Positions 29,144 to 38,620 of a stretch of 62,781 nucleotides of DNA are shown piece by piece (the first letter of the stretch is position 1; each line of letters begins with the position of its first letter). The position numbers and the translations under genes are program-made. Below the pieces are notes generated by a model. It searched no databases. It saw only the letters and a list, made by a program, of their open reading frames with translations, and was not told the origin of the DNA. Origin of the DNA: Thermoflexus hugenholtzii JAD2 (GTDB taxonomy: Bacteria; Pseudomonadota; Gammaproteobacteria; Burkholderiales; Burkholderiaceae). The stretch lies in NCBI GenBank assembly GCA_943325205.2, contig CALPOM020000003.1, positions 1 through 62,781 of the forward strand, in the 5' to 3' direction.

Positions 29144-30061
29144 ATGGCTAAACAGCAAGTATTACTTATTGGCGGTACTGGATTTATTGGATCTGCAATT
29201 GTTGAGCGCTTATTACAAAGTGAAGAATTTGAAGTTCATTTGATGACACGGCCATCATCCAGGGGAAAAGAAAACAGCAGACAAGAGTTAGTCAAGGCAC
29301 ATCTTTACACTGATGTTTCGGATGTCAGTTTAAAGCAATTATTTGCTCAGTTAGATCCGAATGTATGCATCATTAATTTGGTTGGCGTATTACATGCTAG
29401 CCAAGCATTCCCATATGGTCCGGAGTTTAAAGTGGCGCATATCGATATTGTACGAGCCATTATTTCAGCTATGCGGGCGCATCGCTTGCAACGATATATT
29501 CACATGAGTGCTTTGGGGGCAGATTCGCAAGGACCCTCGATGTACCTGCGTAGCAAGGGTGAAGCCGAATTACTTGTGAAGGCCTCAGGCTTGGATTGGA
29601 CAATTATCAGACCTTCAGTTGTGTTTGGAGAAACGGATAATTTTATTAACATGTTTGGAAAATTACAGCGCTTTTTCCCAGTAATGCCATTGGCTGGCGC
29701 ACATGTTCAATTTCAACCGGTCAGTGTGCTTGATGTTGCTGAGGTATTTAAGCAAGCCATACTTGAGTCTTCAACGATCCATCAATCATACGATCTTGGT
29801 GGGCCCACAGTTTATTCATTAGCAGAATTAATTCGTTTTGCAGCAAAAAGACAGGGTATATCTCGTCCTGTTATTCCCCTGCCTGATTGGATGGGATATT
29901 TACAGGCACTTTTATTAGAGAAGTTGCCAGGACCAACAGTCATGTCGCGGGATAATCTAGCATCTATGAAAAGTCCAAGTATCCTCGACCCAAGCCTACC
30001 CAATGCTTTCATTGAAACATTCAAAATTTCTCCTCGTCCTCTAGAGAGTTTAATGCGTTGA
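29144..30061 (+). CDS. NDUFA9-like NAD(P)-binding protein (atypical SDR)
   Basis: A 305-residue Rossmann-fold protein with nucleotide-binding GGTGFIGSAIVERLL near the N-terminus, YLRSKGEAELLVKASGLDWTIIRPSVVFG in the middle, and no obvious classical YxxxK catalytic pair other than the YLRSK region. It belongs to the complex I NDUFA9 subfamily of atypical SDRs. Substrate is unknown. It is coupled to cca by a TTGA overlap. Confidence 0.85.
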   Translation: MAKQQVLLIGGTGFIGSAIVERLLQSEEFEVHLMTRPSSRGKENSRQELVKAHLYTDVSDVSLKQLFAQLDPNVCIINLVGVLHASQAFPYGPEFKVAHIDIVRAIISAMRAHRLQRYIHMSALGADSQGPSMYLRSKGEAELLVKASGLDWTIIRPSVVFGETDNFINMFGKLQRFFPVMPLAGAHVQFQPVSVLDVAEVFKQAILESSTIHQSYDLGGPTVYSLAELIRFAAKRQGISRPVIPLPDWMGYLQALLLEKLPGPTVMSRDNLASMKSPSILDPSLPNAFIETFKISPRPLESLMR

Positions 30062-31161
30062 AAACTTACTTGGTTGGTGGGGCAATCCGTGACCAATTGC
30101 TTGGCTTGGCAAGAGCAGATCATGATTATGTGGTGGTTGGGTCTAGTCCAGAAGAAATGTTGGAATTAGGATTTCTGCCAGTTGGAAAAGATTTTCCAGT
30201 ATTTTTACACCCTCAAACCAAAGACGAATATGCCTTAGCCCGAACAGAGCGAAAGGTCGGGCAGGGTTATAAGGGGTTTGAGTTTTACACAGCACCAGAT
30301 ATTTCCTTAGAGGACGATTTAGCACGGCGGGATTTTACAGTCAATGCAATAGCTCAAGAAGTCGATACATCAGGTCAGGCTATTGGGCCCTTGATAGATC
30401 CTTTTCAAGGTCAATTGGATTTGTCCCAAAAGGTCTTTCGCCATATTGGACCAGCGTTTACAGAAGATCCCTTACGAATTTTACGTTTAGCGCGGTTTTT
30501 AGCACGCTTTAAAGACTTTTCAGTTGACCCACAAACCCAAAAATTAGTATCTCACATGGTGCAAGACGGGGAGTTAAGACATCTTGTTGCCGAGCGAGTT
30601 TGGCAAGAGTTGAGTCGGGGTTTGATGGAGCCAAATCCTTCTAGGATGCTAGGAATGCTTGCTACTACGCAAGCGATTCAAGATGTATTCCCGCAAGATT
30701 TATGTCAGAAACGAATCTTAGATAAAACAGTGGTAGCCCTAGATCAAGTAGCAAGTAGTCAGGCAACGCTACCGTTACGAGTAGCTTCTCTCATGAATTT
30801 AGTAGATTTAGAGCAAATACTATCTTGGACTTTACAATTAAAAGTACCCCTTGAAATTAAATCGTACGCCATTATTTTCAGGAAGTTGCGTAGTCTTTTA
30901 GAAAAGCCAACAATATCTGCCAAGGAATACTTACAGTTTTTAGATCAAGCAGATTTTTGGAGAAAGCCAGAGAGACTTTTAGAGTTGATTCAACTGGCAA
31001 AAAAACTCGATTTACAAGTAGCCAATTTAGAAGGAATATTACTTCGATTGAAGGTATTTGATACCCAAGAGATTGTTTTAAAGATGGGGCAATCCACTGG
31101 AGCGCAAATTGGTCAGGCCATCGTTCAGTCTAGGCTTCAAGTAATCGAAGCTTGCCTGTAA
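30058..31161 (+). CDS. cca: CCA tRNA nucleotidyltransferase, HD domain degenerate
   Basis: The enzyme adds or repairs the 3' CCA of tRNA. The 367-residue product starts at TTG (30058) with the head-domain motif GGAIRDQLLG, catalytic Asp21-His-Asp23, RRDFTVNAI and EDPLRILRLARF. Compared with the ~412-residue E. coli enzyme it is short, and the region where the HD phosphohydrolase motif should be reads RVASLMNLVD, with no HDxGK. So only the nucleotidyltransferase activity is expected. It overlaps the convergent methyltransferase gene by 32 bases. Confidence 0.93.
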   Translation: MKTYLVGGAIRDQLLGLARADHDYVVVGSSPEEMLELGFLPVGKDFPVFLHPQTKDEYALARTERKVGQGYKGFEFYTAPDISLEDDLARRDFTVNAIAQEVDTSGQAIGPLIDPFQGQLDLSQKVFRHIGPAFTEDPLRILRLARFLARFKDFSVDPQTQKLVSHMVQDGELRHLVAERVWQELSRGLMEPNPSRMLGMLATTQAIQDVFPQDLCQKRILDKTVVALDQVASSQATLPLRVASLMNLVDLEQILSWTLQLKVPLEIKSYAIIFRKLRSLLEKPTISAKEYLQFLDQADFWRKPERLLELIQLAKKLDLQVANLEGILLRLKVFDTQEIVLKMGQSTGAQIGQAIVQSRLQVIEACL

Positions 31162-32359
31162 AGCCGGGTAAATTTGCAGTTACTTCCTCAAAGGCCGGAT
31201 CATGAGAAGAATTTTTATACCAAGCTATTGCTTTGAAGAGTTCACCCATTTCGGCCTCGGAGAGAAGTTTTTGGACCCCGTTCGCTTGAGGTAGGTAGTT
31301 TTTTGCGTCATGCGGATCAAGATGGTCAAGCAGAAGTTGGCCAATTCCAGCATTCAGGAGGTAGGCTCCTTGGCTACTATAACCAATGAGGCTTAACCCA
31401 GCAGTTTGGGCGACTTGATTCATTGAGGTCCATTCAATGTGGGCAGTGATATCACACAAGCCGGGTAAATAAAAAACATCATCGATACTATGGTGTCGGT
31501 GGTGCGCAATTAAGGTACCCTTATTTCGCTGAGGATGGTAATACTCTTTTGCTGGAAAACCATAATCAAACGTTAAGAAAATACCTTGACGTAGTTGCCC
31601 TGCTAAAGTTTGTGTCCATGCCTTAGCCTGCGGATGAATTTCTGTTGTGTAGCCTAGGGCCAATTCCACTTGCGAAGATTGTAGGCAAGTTGGCAGATCT
31701 TCCCCTGCAACGAGTGGTCCGTCGCAATAAATCCAGTGGTCAGAAAATGAAGGAGAACGAGGATTTGGATTTATTGTAATACCGAGATAATGCCAACCAT
31801 CTGCACGTTTAATGATGAGATCAACTGGCATAGCATCTAAAACTTCATTGGCTAGAACAACTCCAGAAAAGTCTTTAGGAAGTTCAACTAGCCACTCAAT
31901 AGACGTTAATATTTGATGTTCTTGAACAAAAGCTTGCAGGCGTTTTTTTTGGATAGCTTGTAAATCTGGAGAAACTTCGAGAATGTAATAGGTGGTTAGG
32001 ATTTGATTTTGTCTTTTGAGCGTGAGTAAAATACTCTGAGCGAGCGCACCGGAGCCGGCACCAAATTCTAAGATTTGACTGGGGAGGGATTGATTTGAAA
32101 AATAGCTTAGAACAGGAATGAGAGTTTGAGTAACCGCAGCACCAAACCACGGGGAAATCTCAGGGGCAGTGATAAAGTCACCTTGTGAGCCAAATTTAAT
32201 AGATCCGGCAGTGTAGTAGCCTAAGTTTGGGGCATATAATGCCAATTCCATGTAATGTGAAAAAGGTAGCCAGCCAAAGCTTTTTTTTACCTCGGAGTCA
32301 ATAAGGTTGGATAATTGACGACAATGTGCTAATGCTTCGGTATTAGTTAGAATTTCCAT
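31130..32359 (-). CDS. MidA/NDUFAF7-family SAM-dependent methyltransferase
   Basis: Relatives methylate an arginine in a complex I subunit and are needed for complex I assembly in eukaryotes. The 409-residue product has the family blocks YAPNLGYYTAGSIKFG, GDFITAPEISPWFG, LEFGAGSGALA (SAM binding) and VLANEVLDAMPV. The bacterial role is less certain. Its start is only 18 bases from that of the divergent SDR gene. Confidence 0.87.
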   Translation of the reverse strand: MEILTNTEALAHCRQLSNLIDSEVKKSFGWLPFSHYMELALYAPNLGYYTAGSIKFGSQGDFITAPEISPWFGAAVTQTLIPVLSYFSNQSLPSQILEFGAGSGALAQSILLTLKRQNQILTTYYILEVSPDLQAIQKKRLQAFVQEHQILTSIEWLVELPKDFSGVVLANEVLDAMPVDLIIKRADGWHYLGITINPNPRSPSFSDHWIYCDGPLVAGEDLPTCLQSSQVELALGYTTEIHPQAKAWTQTLAGQLRQGIFLTFDYGFPAKEYYHPQRNKGTLIAHHRHHSIDDVFYLPGLCDITAHIEWTSMNQVAQTAGLSLIGYSSQGAYLLNAGIGQLLLDHLDPHDAKNYLPQANGVQKLLSEAEMGELFKAIAWYKNSSHDPAFEEVTANLPGFTGKLRLLEA

Positions 32360-32377
32360 AGATAACTATTTTATGCG

Positions 32378-33175
32378 ATGAATGATTCGGCAAAGATTGC
32401 TTTAATAACTGGTGCAGCAAAACGTTTAGGCCAAGCGATTGCTCTGGAGATGGCACTTGCTGGATGGGATATTGCAATCCACTGCGGCAAATCAATCCAG
32501 GAAGCAGAGTTGACCGCTCAGCAAATTCGGGCTTTAGGACGAAGAGTGACGGTTATTCAGGCAGACTTGGCTGATCAAGAAGACCTAGAGCGTGTTTTGC
32601 CGCAATGTATTGCGCAGTTAGGAATACCATCGTGTTTGATCAATAACGCCTCTATTTTTTCATACGATGATCCCCAGACAGTCTTAGCAAAAGATATACA
32701 GGCCCATATGGCGGTAAATCTTACTGCTCCCTTGATATTATCGAAATCCTATTACGATGCTTGGAAAACCCAACTAACAAAGTCCTCTGCTATTGGGGTA
32801 ATTATTCATGTCTTAGATCAGAAATTAGATAACATGAATCCGGACTTTTTCTCGTATACCTTATCTAAAGCCGCCCTAGAGTCGGCTATGCACATGCAGG
32901 CTATGTCCTTTGCGCCCTTTCTGCGGGTGGTTGGTATTGCTCCAGGCATCACACTTGTATCAGGTGATCAGACTGCAGAGGGTTTTCAAAAAGCACATCA
33001 ACAAACACCTTTAGGTAGATCCTCATTACCCTCTGATATAGCTAAAGGTGTTTGCTACTTAGCAACAGCAAATGCAGTCACAGGTACAACCTTATACGTA
33101 GACGGCGGGCAACACTTGCAAGCGATCAATCGAGACATTATGTTTTTAACCGATTTACCCACAAAGGAAATATGA
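32378..33175 (+). CDS. SDR oxidoreductase, FolM / pteridine reductase type
   Basis: A 265-residue short-chain dehydrogenase with the arginine-containing cofactor motif TGAAKRLG (TGxxxRxG), characteristic of pteridine reductases and FolM, catalytic YTLSK, and VDGGQHL near the end. Direct coupling to folB (ATGA overlap) supports a role in reducing dihydropterin or dihydrofolate. Substrate is inferred. Confidence 0.82.
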   Translation: MNDSAKIALITGAAKRLGQAIALEMALAGWDIAIHCGKSIQEAELTAQQIRALGRRVTVIQADLADQEDLERVLPQCIAQLGIPSCLINNASIFSYDDPQTVLAKDIQAHMAVNLTAPLILSKSYYDAWKTQLTKSSAIGVIIHVLDQKLDNMNPDFFSYTLSKAALESAMHMQAMSFAPFLRVVGIAPGITLVSGDQTAEGFQKAHQQTPLGRSSLPSDIAKGVCYLATANAVTGTTLYVDGGQHLQAINRDIMFLTDLPTKEI

Positions 33176-33564
33176 AGGATATTCACGATCATGATGATTT
33201 ATCTCAGTGCCGGAGGCTATTTTTAAGAGACTATATAGTGCCGATTCGGATTGGGGTACACGACTTTGAAAAGCAGTCTGAGCAACGTATTATTATCAAT
33301 ATCGATTTATATGTGCCAATGATTAACAATACTCCTCGTTCGGATGAATTAAGTGAAGTGGTTGATTATGACTTTATGCGAGAATCGATTCGAGGCATCG
33401 TTAGTCAGGGGCATATCCAATTGCAAGAGACATTGTGTGATGAAATTATGCGTCAAATGCTTGCCCACCCTTTAGTGATTGCGGCGCGCGTAGCAACAGA
33501 AAAGCCGGATGTCTATCCTGATTGTGCTGGGGTAGGGGTTGAATTATTTCAATACAAAAAATAG
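33172..33564 (+). CDS. folB: Dihydroneopterin aldolase
   Basis: FolB cleaves dihydroneopterin in folate synthesis. The 130-residue product starts at an ATG overlapping the preceding stop. It contains the family core [13 protein letters not shown], then EVVDYDFM and LQETLCDEI, the last including the catalytic-region Glu. Slightly longer than the ~120-residue norm, owing to a polar N-terminus (MKDIHDHDD). Confidence 0.9.
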   Translation: MKDIHDHDDLSQCRRLFLRDYIVPIRIGVHDFEKQSEQRIIINIDLYVPMINNTPRSDELSEVVDYDFMRESIRGIVSQGHIQLQETLCDEIMRQMLAHPLVIAARVATEKPDVYPDCAGVGVELFQYKK

Positions 33565-33572
33565 TACTCAAT

Positions 33573-34475
33573 ATGGCAACGATTGACCCGCGAAAAGCAG
33601 TTTATGAAGAAAATAAATTAGCAAAAAAACTCTGTCGTTTGATGGGGCAAGCAATAGCAGATTTTCAGATGATTGAAGATCAAGACCGCGTGATGGTTTG
33701 TCTTTCTGGTGGTAAAGATAGCTATGCCATGCTTGATATTTTGATGAAACTCCGCGAGCGAGCACCGATTCAGTTTGAACTCATTGCGGTTAATTTAGAT
33801 CAAAAACAGCCTGGCTTTCCTGAGCAGGTCTTACCTACTTATCTGAGAAAATTAGGGATTCCATTTCATATCGAAGAACAGGACACCTATAGTATTGTCA
33901 AACGGGTTGTCCCTGAAGGTAAAACAACCTGTGGAGTATGTTCCAGACTTCGGCGAGGTATTTTGTACCGCGTAGCAGACGAAATAGGCGCCACAAAAAT
34001 TGCCTTAGGCCATCATCGGGAAGATATTCTAGAAACCTTATTATTAAATATGTTTTATGGTGGCAAGCTGAAGGCGATGCCACCCAAGTTACGATCGGAT
34101 GATGGCAAGCATATCGTGATTAGGCCTTTGGCGTATGTTCCAGAAAAGTATTTAGAGAGATATGCTTTGCAGCAAGATTTTCCGATTATTCCTTGTAACC
34201 TCTGTGGAAGCCAAGAGAATCTTCAGCGAAATGCGATGAAAGCACTATTAAAAGATTGGGAAAAGCAACATCCTGGCAGGGTTGCGAGTATTTTCAGGGC
34301 CGTGACCCAGGTTGTTCCCTCACACTTATTGGATAGTAAACTTTTTGACTTTAAGAATATATCAACCGGAGAGTTCGCAGACTCTGTACCGGGTGATCGG
34401 GCGATTGATGAGGGTTTTAATGAGCCGTGTCAGCCAGCTGATGAAACACTTCAGTTAATCCATATTCTTGCTTAA
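33573..34475 (+). CDS. ttcA: tRNA 2-thiocytidine(32) synthetase TtcA
   Basis: TtcA thiolates C32 of certain tRNAs using a 4Fe-4S cluster and ATP. The 300-residue product has the PP-loop SGGKDS at 45-50, cluster-region cysteines Cys120 and Cys123 (CGVC), and Cys208/Cys211 (CNLC). It follows folB by eight bases. Length and motifs are typical. Confidence 0.95.
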   Translation: MATIDPRKAVYEENKLAKKLCRLMGQAIADFQMIEDQDRVMVCLSGGKDSYAMLDILMKLRERAPIQFELIAVNLDQKQPGFPEQVLPTYLRKLGIPFHIEEQDTYSIVKRVVPEGKTTCGVCSRLRRGILYRVADEIGATKIALGHHREDILETLLLNMFYGGKLKAMPPKLRSDDGKHIVIRPLAYVPEKYLERYALQQDFPIIPCNLCGSQENLQRNAMKALLKDWEKQHPGRVASIFRAVTQVVPSHLLDSKLFDFKNISTGEFADSVPGDRAIDEGFNEPCQPADETLQLIHILA

Positions 34476-34514
34476 TCAATGATTTAGAGCTATTAAAGGC
34501 CTTATACTAGCACT

Positions 34515-35900
34515 ATGAATATTGTTATATTAGCTGCCGGACAAGGTAAGAGGATGCAATCATCTATACCTAAAGTTTTACATCCTCTGGCAGGTAAGCC
34601 CATGCTTGGGCATGTTCTAGATGCGGTAAGCTTACTCTCTGATTCTGAGAATATACAGCCCTGCGTTGTGATTGGACATGGTGGTGAAGCAGTACAGCAG
34701 TATTTATTAAAGCACTACCCGAAGACTAGGGTAGCACTTCAAAATGAGCAAAAGGGCACTGGTCACGCGGTCATTCAAGGGTTAAATCAGGAAGTTCCAG
34801 AGGGTATTACATTGGTACTGTATGGTGACGTACCACTCATTCAAACGCAAACCCTAAAGCAATTAGTAGATATCGCCTCAGATGGTGTACTGGCCTTATT
34901 AACCCAACACGTAAATAATCCAACCGGTTACGGCCGGATAGTCCGTAATTTAAACGGCGAGGTCGTACAAATTGTTGAAGAAAAAGATGCTGATGCACAG
35001 GTCAAAAAAATTACTGAAATTAATACTGGAATTTTAGCTTGCCCCACCCAAGAGCTAAATCATTGGTTAGCTCAAATTGAACCAAACAACACCCAAGGTG
35101 AATACTATTTAACAGATATTGTTTCATTAGCTGCTAATGTTCATACACCAATTAGAACAACAACTCCAACTTTTGATTGGGAAACGCAAGGAGTGAATAG
35201 TCGGGCTCAATTGGCCTTGTTGGAAAGAGTTTATCAAGGACATCTTGCGCAAGACTTGCTGGATTCGGGAGTGACTATTGTTGATCCCGCAAGAATTGAT
35301 ATCCGAGGATCCTTAGAATGTGAACCGGATGTGTTCATTGATATTGGATGTATTTTTGAGGGCAGCGTCCGATTAAATACTGGAGTGAGGATTGGGCCTT
35401 ATTGCCAAATAAAAAATAGTACGATTGATGCCGGAACACAGGTACATGCATTCACACATATTGATGGCGCGAAAATCGCGCGAGATGCTGTAATTGGCCC
35501 GTATGCTCGGATACGTCCTGGAGCACAAATCGCGGATCAGGTACATATCGGAAACTTTGTCGAAGTGAAGAATGCCGACGTTGGCAAAGGTAGTAAAGCA
35601 AATCATCTATCTTATATCGGAGATGCAACTGTTGGCGAAGGGGTCAATATTGGAGCTGGTACGATTACGTGTAATTATGATGGTGCAAATAAACATCGCA
35701 CAGTCATTGAGGATGGGGCTTTTATTGGATCTGACACCCAACTTGTGGCGCCAGTGCGGGTTGGTAAAAATGCCACAATCGGCGCGGGTACAACATTAAC
35801 TAAAGATGCCCCAGCACAAAAGTTGACTATTAGTAGAACAAAACAAGCAAGTATCGATTGGCAAAGGCCGACAAAAAATAAGCTGATGAATAATCAATAG
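34515..35900 (+). CDS. glmU: Bifunctional GlcNAc-1-P uridyltransferase / GlcN-1-P acetyltransferase
   Basis: GlmU makes UDP-GlcNAc for peptidoglycan and lipid A. The 461-residue product has the N-terminal LAAGQGKRM and KVLHPLAGKPM nucleotidyltransferase motifs, and a C-terminal left-handed beta-helix of hexapeptide repeats with NYDGANKH. No ribosome-binding site is evident; TATACT at 34503-34508 lies just before the ATG and could give a near-leaderless transcript. glmS follows, completing the amino-sugar pair. Confidence 0.96.
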   Translation: MNIVILAAGQGKRMQSSIPKVLHPLAGKPMLGHVLDAVSLLSDSENIQPCVVIGHGGEAVQQYLLKHYPKTRVALQNEQKGTGHAVIQGLNQEVPEGITLVLYGDVPLIQTQTLKQLVDIASDGVLALLTQHVNNPTGYGRIVRNLNGEVVQIVEEKDADAQVKKITEINTGILACPTQELNHWLAQIEPNNTQGEYYLTDIVSLAANVHTPIRTTTPTFDWETQGVNSRAQLALLERVYQGHLAQDLLDSGVTIVDPARIDIRGSLECEPDVFIDIGCIFEGSVRLNTGVRIGPYCQIKNSTIDAGTQVHAFTHIDGAKIARDAVIGPYARIRPGAQIADQVHIGNFVEVKNADVGKGSKANHLSYIGDATVGEGVNIGAGTITCNYDGANKHRTVIEDGAFIGSDTQLVAPVRVGKNATIGAGTTLTKDAPAQKLTISRTKQASIDWQRPTKNKLMNNQ

Positions 35901-35925
35901 CTAAGTGCGGAAAGAGTAAACCAAA

Positions 35926-37749
35926 ATGTGTGGGATTGTTGGCGCAGTATCTAATAAAAATATTGTTCACGTATTGGTTCAAGGACTTAGCAGACTTGAG
36001 TATAGAGGTTACGACTCCTGTGGTTTAGCGGTAGTAAATGATGCCCAAGTTTTACAAAGAAGTCGAACAACCCAGCGGGTAAATGACTTAGAGCAAAATA
36101 CAAAATTATTAGAAGGTACAAGAGGTATTGCGCATACACGTTGGGCAACTCATGGCAAGCCCAACACGGATAATGCCCACCCACACTTTTCTAGGGATTT
36201 AATTGGAGTGGTTCATAACGGCATTATTGAAAATTTTGAAGCCTTACGCAACAAATTACAAAAAGACGGATATATATTTACTTCACAGACGGATACTGAG
36301 GTTATCGCACATTTAATTCATCAAGCGTATATTCACTCCCCAAAGAGAGACTTAAGGGAGTCAGTTCAAGCCATTTTGCCGCAATTACATGGCGCCTATG
36401 CAATTGCGGTGATAGCTCAAGATGCCCCAGATTTGTTAATCGGGGCTCGCGTTGGTTCGCCTCTTATAGTTGCTTATGGGGTGCATGAAAATTTCCTTGC
36501 GTCGGATGCGATGGCAGTAGCTGGATATGCAAAACAAATGACTTATCTTGAGGAAGGCGACATCGTTGCCTTACAAAGTGGCCGAGTAACTATTATCAAT
36601 TCTTCTGGAAAAGAGCAACAACGATTAATAAAGAATGTGCCAGAACAAGTCGCTTCGGTCGAGTTAGGCCCCTATCAACACTTTATGCAAAAAGAGATTT
36701 TTGAGCAGCCAACAGCAATAAGTAACACCATGAGCGACATAGAGAAAATTGATTTTGATCTGTTTGGGGCTACTCATGAAGAGTGGAAAAGTATTAACCA
36801 GATCTTAATTCTTGCCTGTGGAACAAGTTATTATTCCGCTTGCGTTGCAAAATATTGGATTGAATCACTGGCAGGTATATCAACGCAGGTTGAAATTGCT
36901 AGTGAATACCGATACCGTGTATCGGTACCAAATCCTGAAGCATTAGTCGTTGTAGTATCACAGTCTGGGGAGACTGCTGATACGTTAGCGGCCTTAAGGC
37001 ATGCGAAGTCATTAGGTCATCATAAAACATTAGCTATTTGTAATGTAGCTTCAAGCGCAATGATGCGTGAAACTATTTGGAAATTTCAAACAAAGGCTGG
37101 CGTTGAAATTGGTGTAGCGTCTACAAAGGCCTTTACTACTCAACTATTGGGGTTATATCTTTTAGCGCTAAGCTTGAGTAAGCTTGGCAATGGCAGTGAA
37201 AAAATAGATGAACTCTTTGAGTTCAATCGATTAAGGCACTTACCCGCAGCTCTCAATGCGGTGCTAGCTTTAGAGCCTCAGGTAATAGCCTGGAGTCAGC
37301 AATTTTCCAAGTATAAAAATGCTTTATTTTTAGGCAGAGGGATGCATTATCCCATTGCCTTAGAAGGCGCATTAAAGTTGAAAGAAATTTCCTACATACA
37401 TGCAGAGGCCTATCCTGCTGGCGAGTTAAAGCATGGCCCGTTGGCCTTGGTTGATGAGCATATGCCTGTTGTTACAGTCGCTCCCAATGATGAATTACTT
37501 GAAAAACTGAAATCGAATATGCAAGAAGTGCAGGCTAGGGGAGGACAGTTATATGTTTTTGCGGATGCGCATACGAATATTCAATCCGGGGACGGCGTTC
37601 ATGTGATTCGAATGCCAGAGAATTATGGAAATTTATCTCCAATTTTGCATGTTGTACCTCTGCAGTTACTGGCTTACCATACTGCTTTAGTGATTGGAAC
37701 GGATGTGGATAAACCTCGTAATTTAGCTAAGAGCGTTACGGTCGAATAA
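35926..37749 (+). CDS. glmS: Glutamine-fructose-6-phosphate aminotransferase
   Basis: GlmS makes glucosamine-6-phosphate. The 607-residue product begins MCGIVGAV, so Cys2 becomes the N-terminal nucleophile. It has RWATHGKP and HNGIIENF in the glutaminase domain, two SIS domains ([17 protein letters not shown]), and the C-terminal KSVTVE. Full length with no anomalies; no glmS ribozyme is expected in this lineage and none is seen. Confidence 0.97.
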   Translation: MCGIVGAVSNKNIVHVLVQGLSRLEYRGYDSCGLAVVNDAQVLQRSRTTQRVNDLEQNTKLLEGTRGIAHTRWATHGKPNTDNAHPHFSRDLIGVVHNGIIENFEALRNKLQKDGYIFTSQTDTEVIAHLIHQAYIHSPKRDLRESVQAILPQLHGAYAIAVIAQDAPDLLIGARVGSPLIVAYGVHENFLASDAMAVAGYAKQMTYLEEGDIVALQSGRVTIINSSGKEQQRLIKNVPEQVASVELGPYQHFMQKEIFEQPTAISNTMSDIEKIDFDLFGATHEEWKSINQILILACGTSYYSACVAKYWIESLAGISTQVEIASEYRYRVSVPNPEALVVVVSQSGETADTLAALRHAKSLGHHKTLAICNVASSAMMRETIWKFQTKAGVEIGVASTKAFTTQLLGLYLLALSLSKLGNGSEKIDELFEFNRLRHLPAALNAVLALEPQVIAWSQQFSKYKNALFLGRGMHYPIALEGALKLKEISYIHAEAYPAGELKHGPLALVDEHMPVVTVAPNDELLEKLKSNMQEVQARGGQLYVFADAHTNIQSGDGVHVIRMPENYGNLSPILHVVPLQLLAYHTALVIGTDVDKPRNLAKSVTVE

Positions 37750-37790
37750 GTGCACTTGGGCCCACATAACTGTTTTTGTAAGAGGCGTCT

Positions 37791-38090
37791 TTGAAAGAAG
37801 CTATTTTAAAAATTGGATGTTATACGATTTTTATCGTATTTGAAGTGTTGGCAGTGGCATCCGAAATATTATTTTTAGCATTACTTTTTATTATTCCGAC
37901 GGGTATTGGTGCTTTGCTAAAAAGTACATTTGGAGAAATATTTAGTCAATCTTGTTTAGTTTTGGGAATTGCATTAGTCAGCGTAGCTTTCATTTATCGA
38001 AAAAAATTTCAAAAGAAGTTTGAAGCTTTTTGTCGTGTCAAGTCGGCTAATCTCATTCACCAATTTAAAAAGTTATCTTATTTTCAATGA
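37791..38090 (+). CDS. Small membrane protein of unknown function
   Basis: A 99-residue frame starting at TTG with AGAGG five bases upstream. It encodes two strongly hydrophobic segments (about 10-40 and 53-67) followed by a basic, amphipathic tail (RKKFQKKFEAF). I do not recognise it. No ATG start is available. It lies 41 bases after glmS in the same direction and may be a weakly translated tail gene or a spurious frame. Confidence 0.45.
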   Translation: MKEAILKIGCYTIFIVFEVLAVASEILFLALLFIIPTGIGALLKSTFGEIFSQSCLVLGIALVSVAFIYRKKFQKKFEAFCRVKSANLIHQFKKLSYFQ

Positions 38091-38146
38091 ACGCTCATGC
38101 TGAAATCAAATAATTAGCGGGATAGCAAGAGATGAAAAAACCCTTA

Positions 38147-38155
38147 TGCTATGAT
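38147..38155 (+). promoter_or_regulatory. Extended -10 promoter before the DUF2946 gene
   Basis: TGCTATGAT is an exact extended -10 element (TG-n-TATGAT). Initiation about seven bases downstream would coincide with the ATG at 38161, which has no ribosome-binding site, so the transcript may be leaderless. The eight-base sequence ATGATTCA occurs twice here with a 10-base period. Confidence 0.4.
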
Positions 38156-38160
38156 TCAGA

Positions 38161-38538
38161 ATGATTCAAAAAAATATTTTTTTTAGAAGTTGTTGGGCGA
38201 TTATCTTCGCAATCATTGTATCGAGTCTTGGCCCAACGATTTCCCAAGCTATATCTATCGCTCAGAATGGAAATGGCTTTGCGGTTGAAATTTGTACCTT
38301 AAGTGGACCAAAAATGGTTCAGGTTGACACAGATTTTGAAAGTCAATCAGACGAGTCAAAAAAAGACCACTGTTCCTTGTGTTCAAGCCAAGCTTCTTTT
38401 CTAAACCAACTAGTTGCTAATTTATATTTTTCTAAACCAGTAAATAAAGACTGGTCCCCGATATTATTTTACCAAGCCTCTAAGCCAATTTTTGCTTGGC
38501 TGTCCGCTCCACCTAGAGCACCTCCTCAAATCTCCTAG
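38161..38538 (+). CDS. DUF2946-family secreted or membrane protein
   Basis: A 125-residue protein with an N-terminal signal or anchor helix (about 8-30). The rest has the DUF2946 pattern: EICTLSGPKMVQVD, then the HCSLC metal-type motif (about 74-78), and a C-terminal SAPPRAPP. I recall the family being encoded near TonB-dependent copper receptors and copper chaperones in proteobacteria, so a metal-related role is inferred. It precedes the TonB receptor gene. Confidence 0.7.
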   Translation: MIQKNIFFRSCWAIIFAIIVSSLGPTISQAISIAQNGNGFAVEICTLSGPKMVQVDTDFESQSDESKKDHCSLCSSQASFLNQLVANLYFSKPVNKDWSPILFYQASKPIFAWLSAPPRAPPQIS

Positions 38539-38560
38539 TTTTATTAGTAATTACAGATTA

Positions 38561-38586
38561 GAAAAACTCAAGAAAATGAGTTTTTC
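38561..38586 (+). terminator. Hairpin between DUF2946 gene and TonB receptor gene
   Basis: GAAAAACTCA (38561-38570) pairs perfectly with TGAGTTTTTC (38577-38586) around a six-base loop. The CTCA/TGAG core followed by TTTTT resembles a weak intrinsic terminator or attenuator in the receptor leader. An operator is an alternative reading. Confidence 0.4.
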
Positions 38587-38620
38587 TGAGATTTATTCTA
38601 TATATCTTAGGGGGTATTAC

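Noticed and set aside
33052-33171. Longer folB start extending 40 codons into the SDR gene
   Set aside because: The upstream residues are basic and out of family; the ATG at 33172 forms the usual ATGA overlap.
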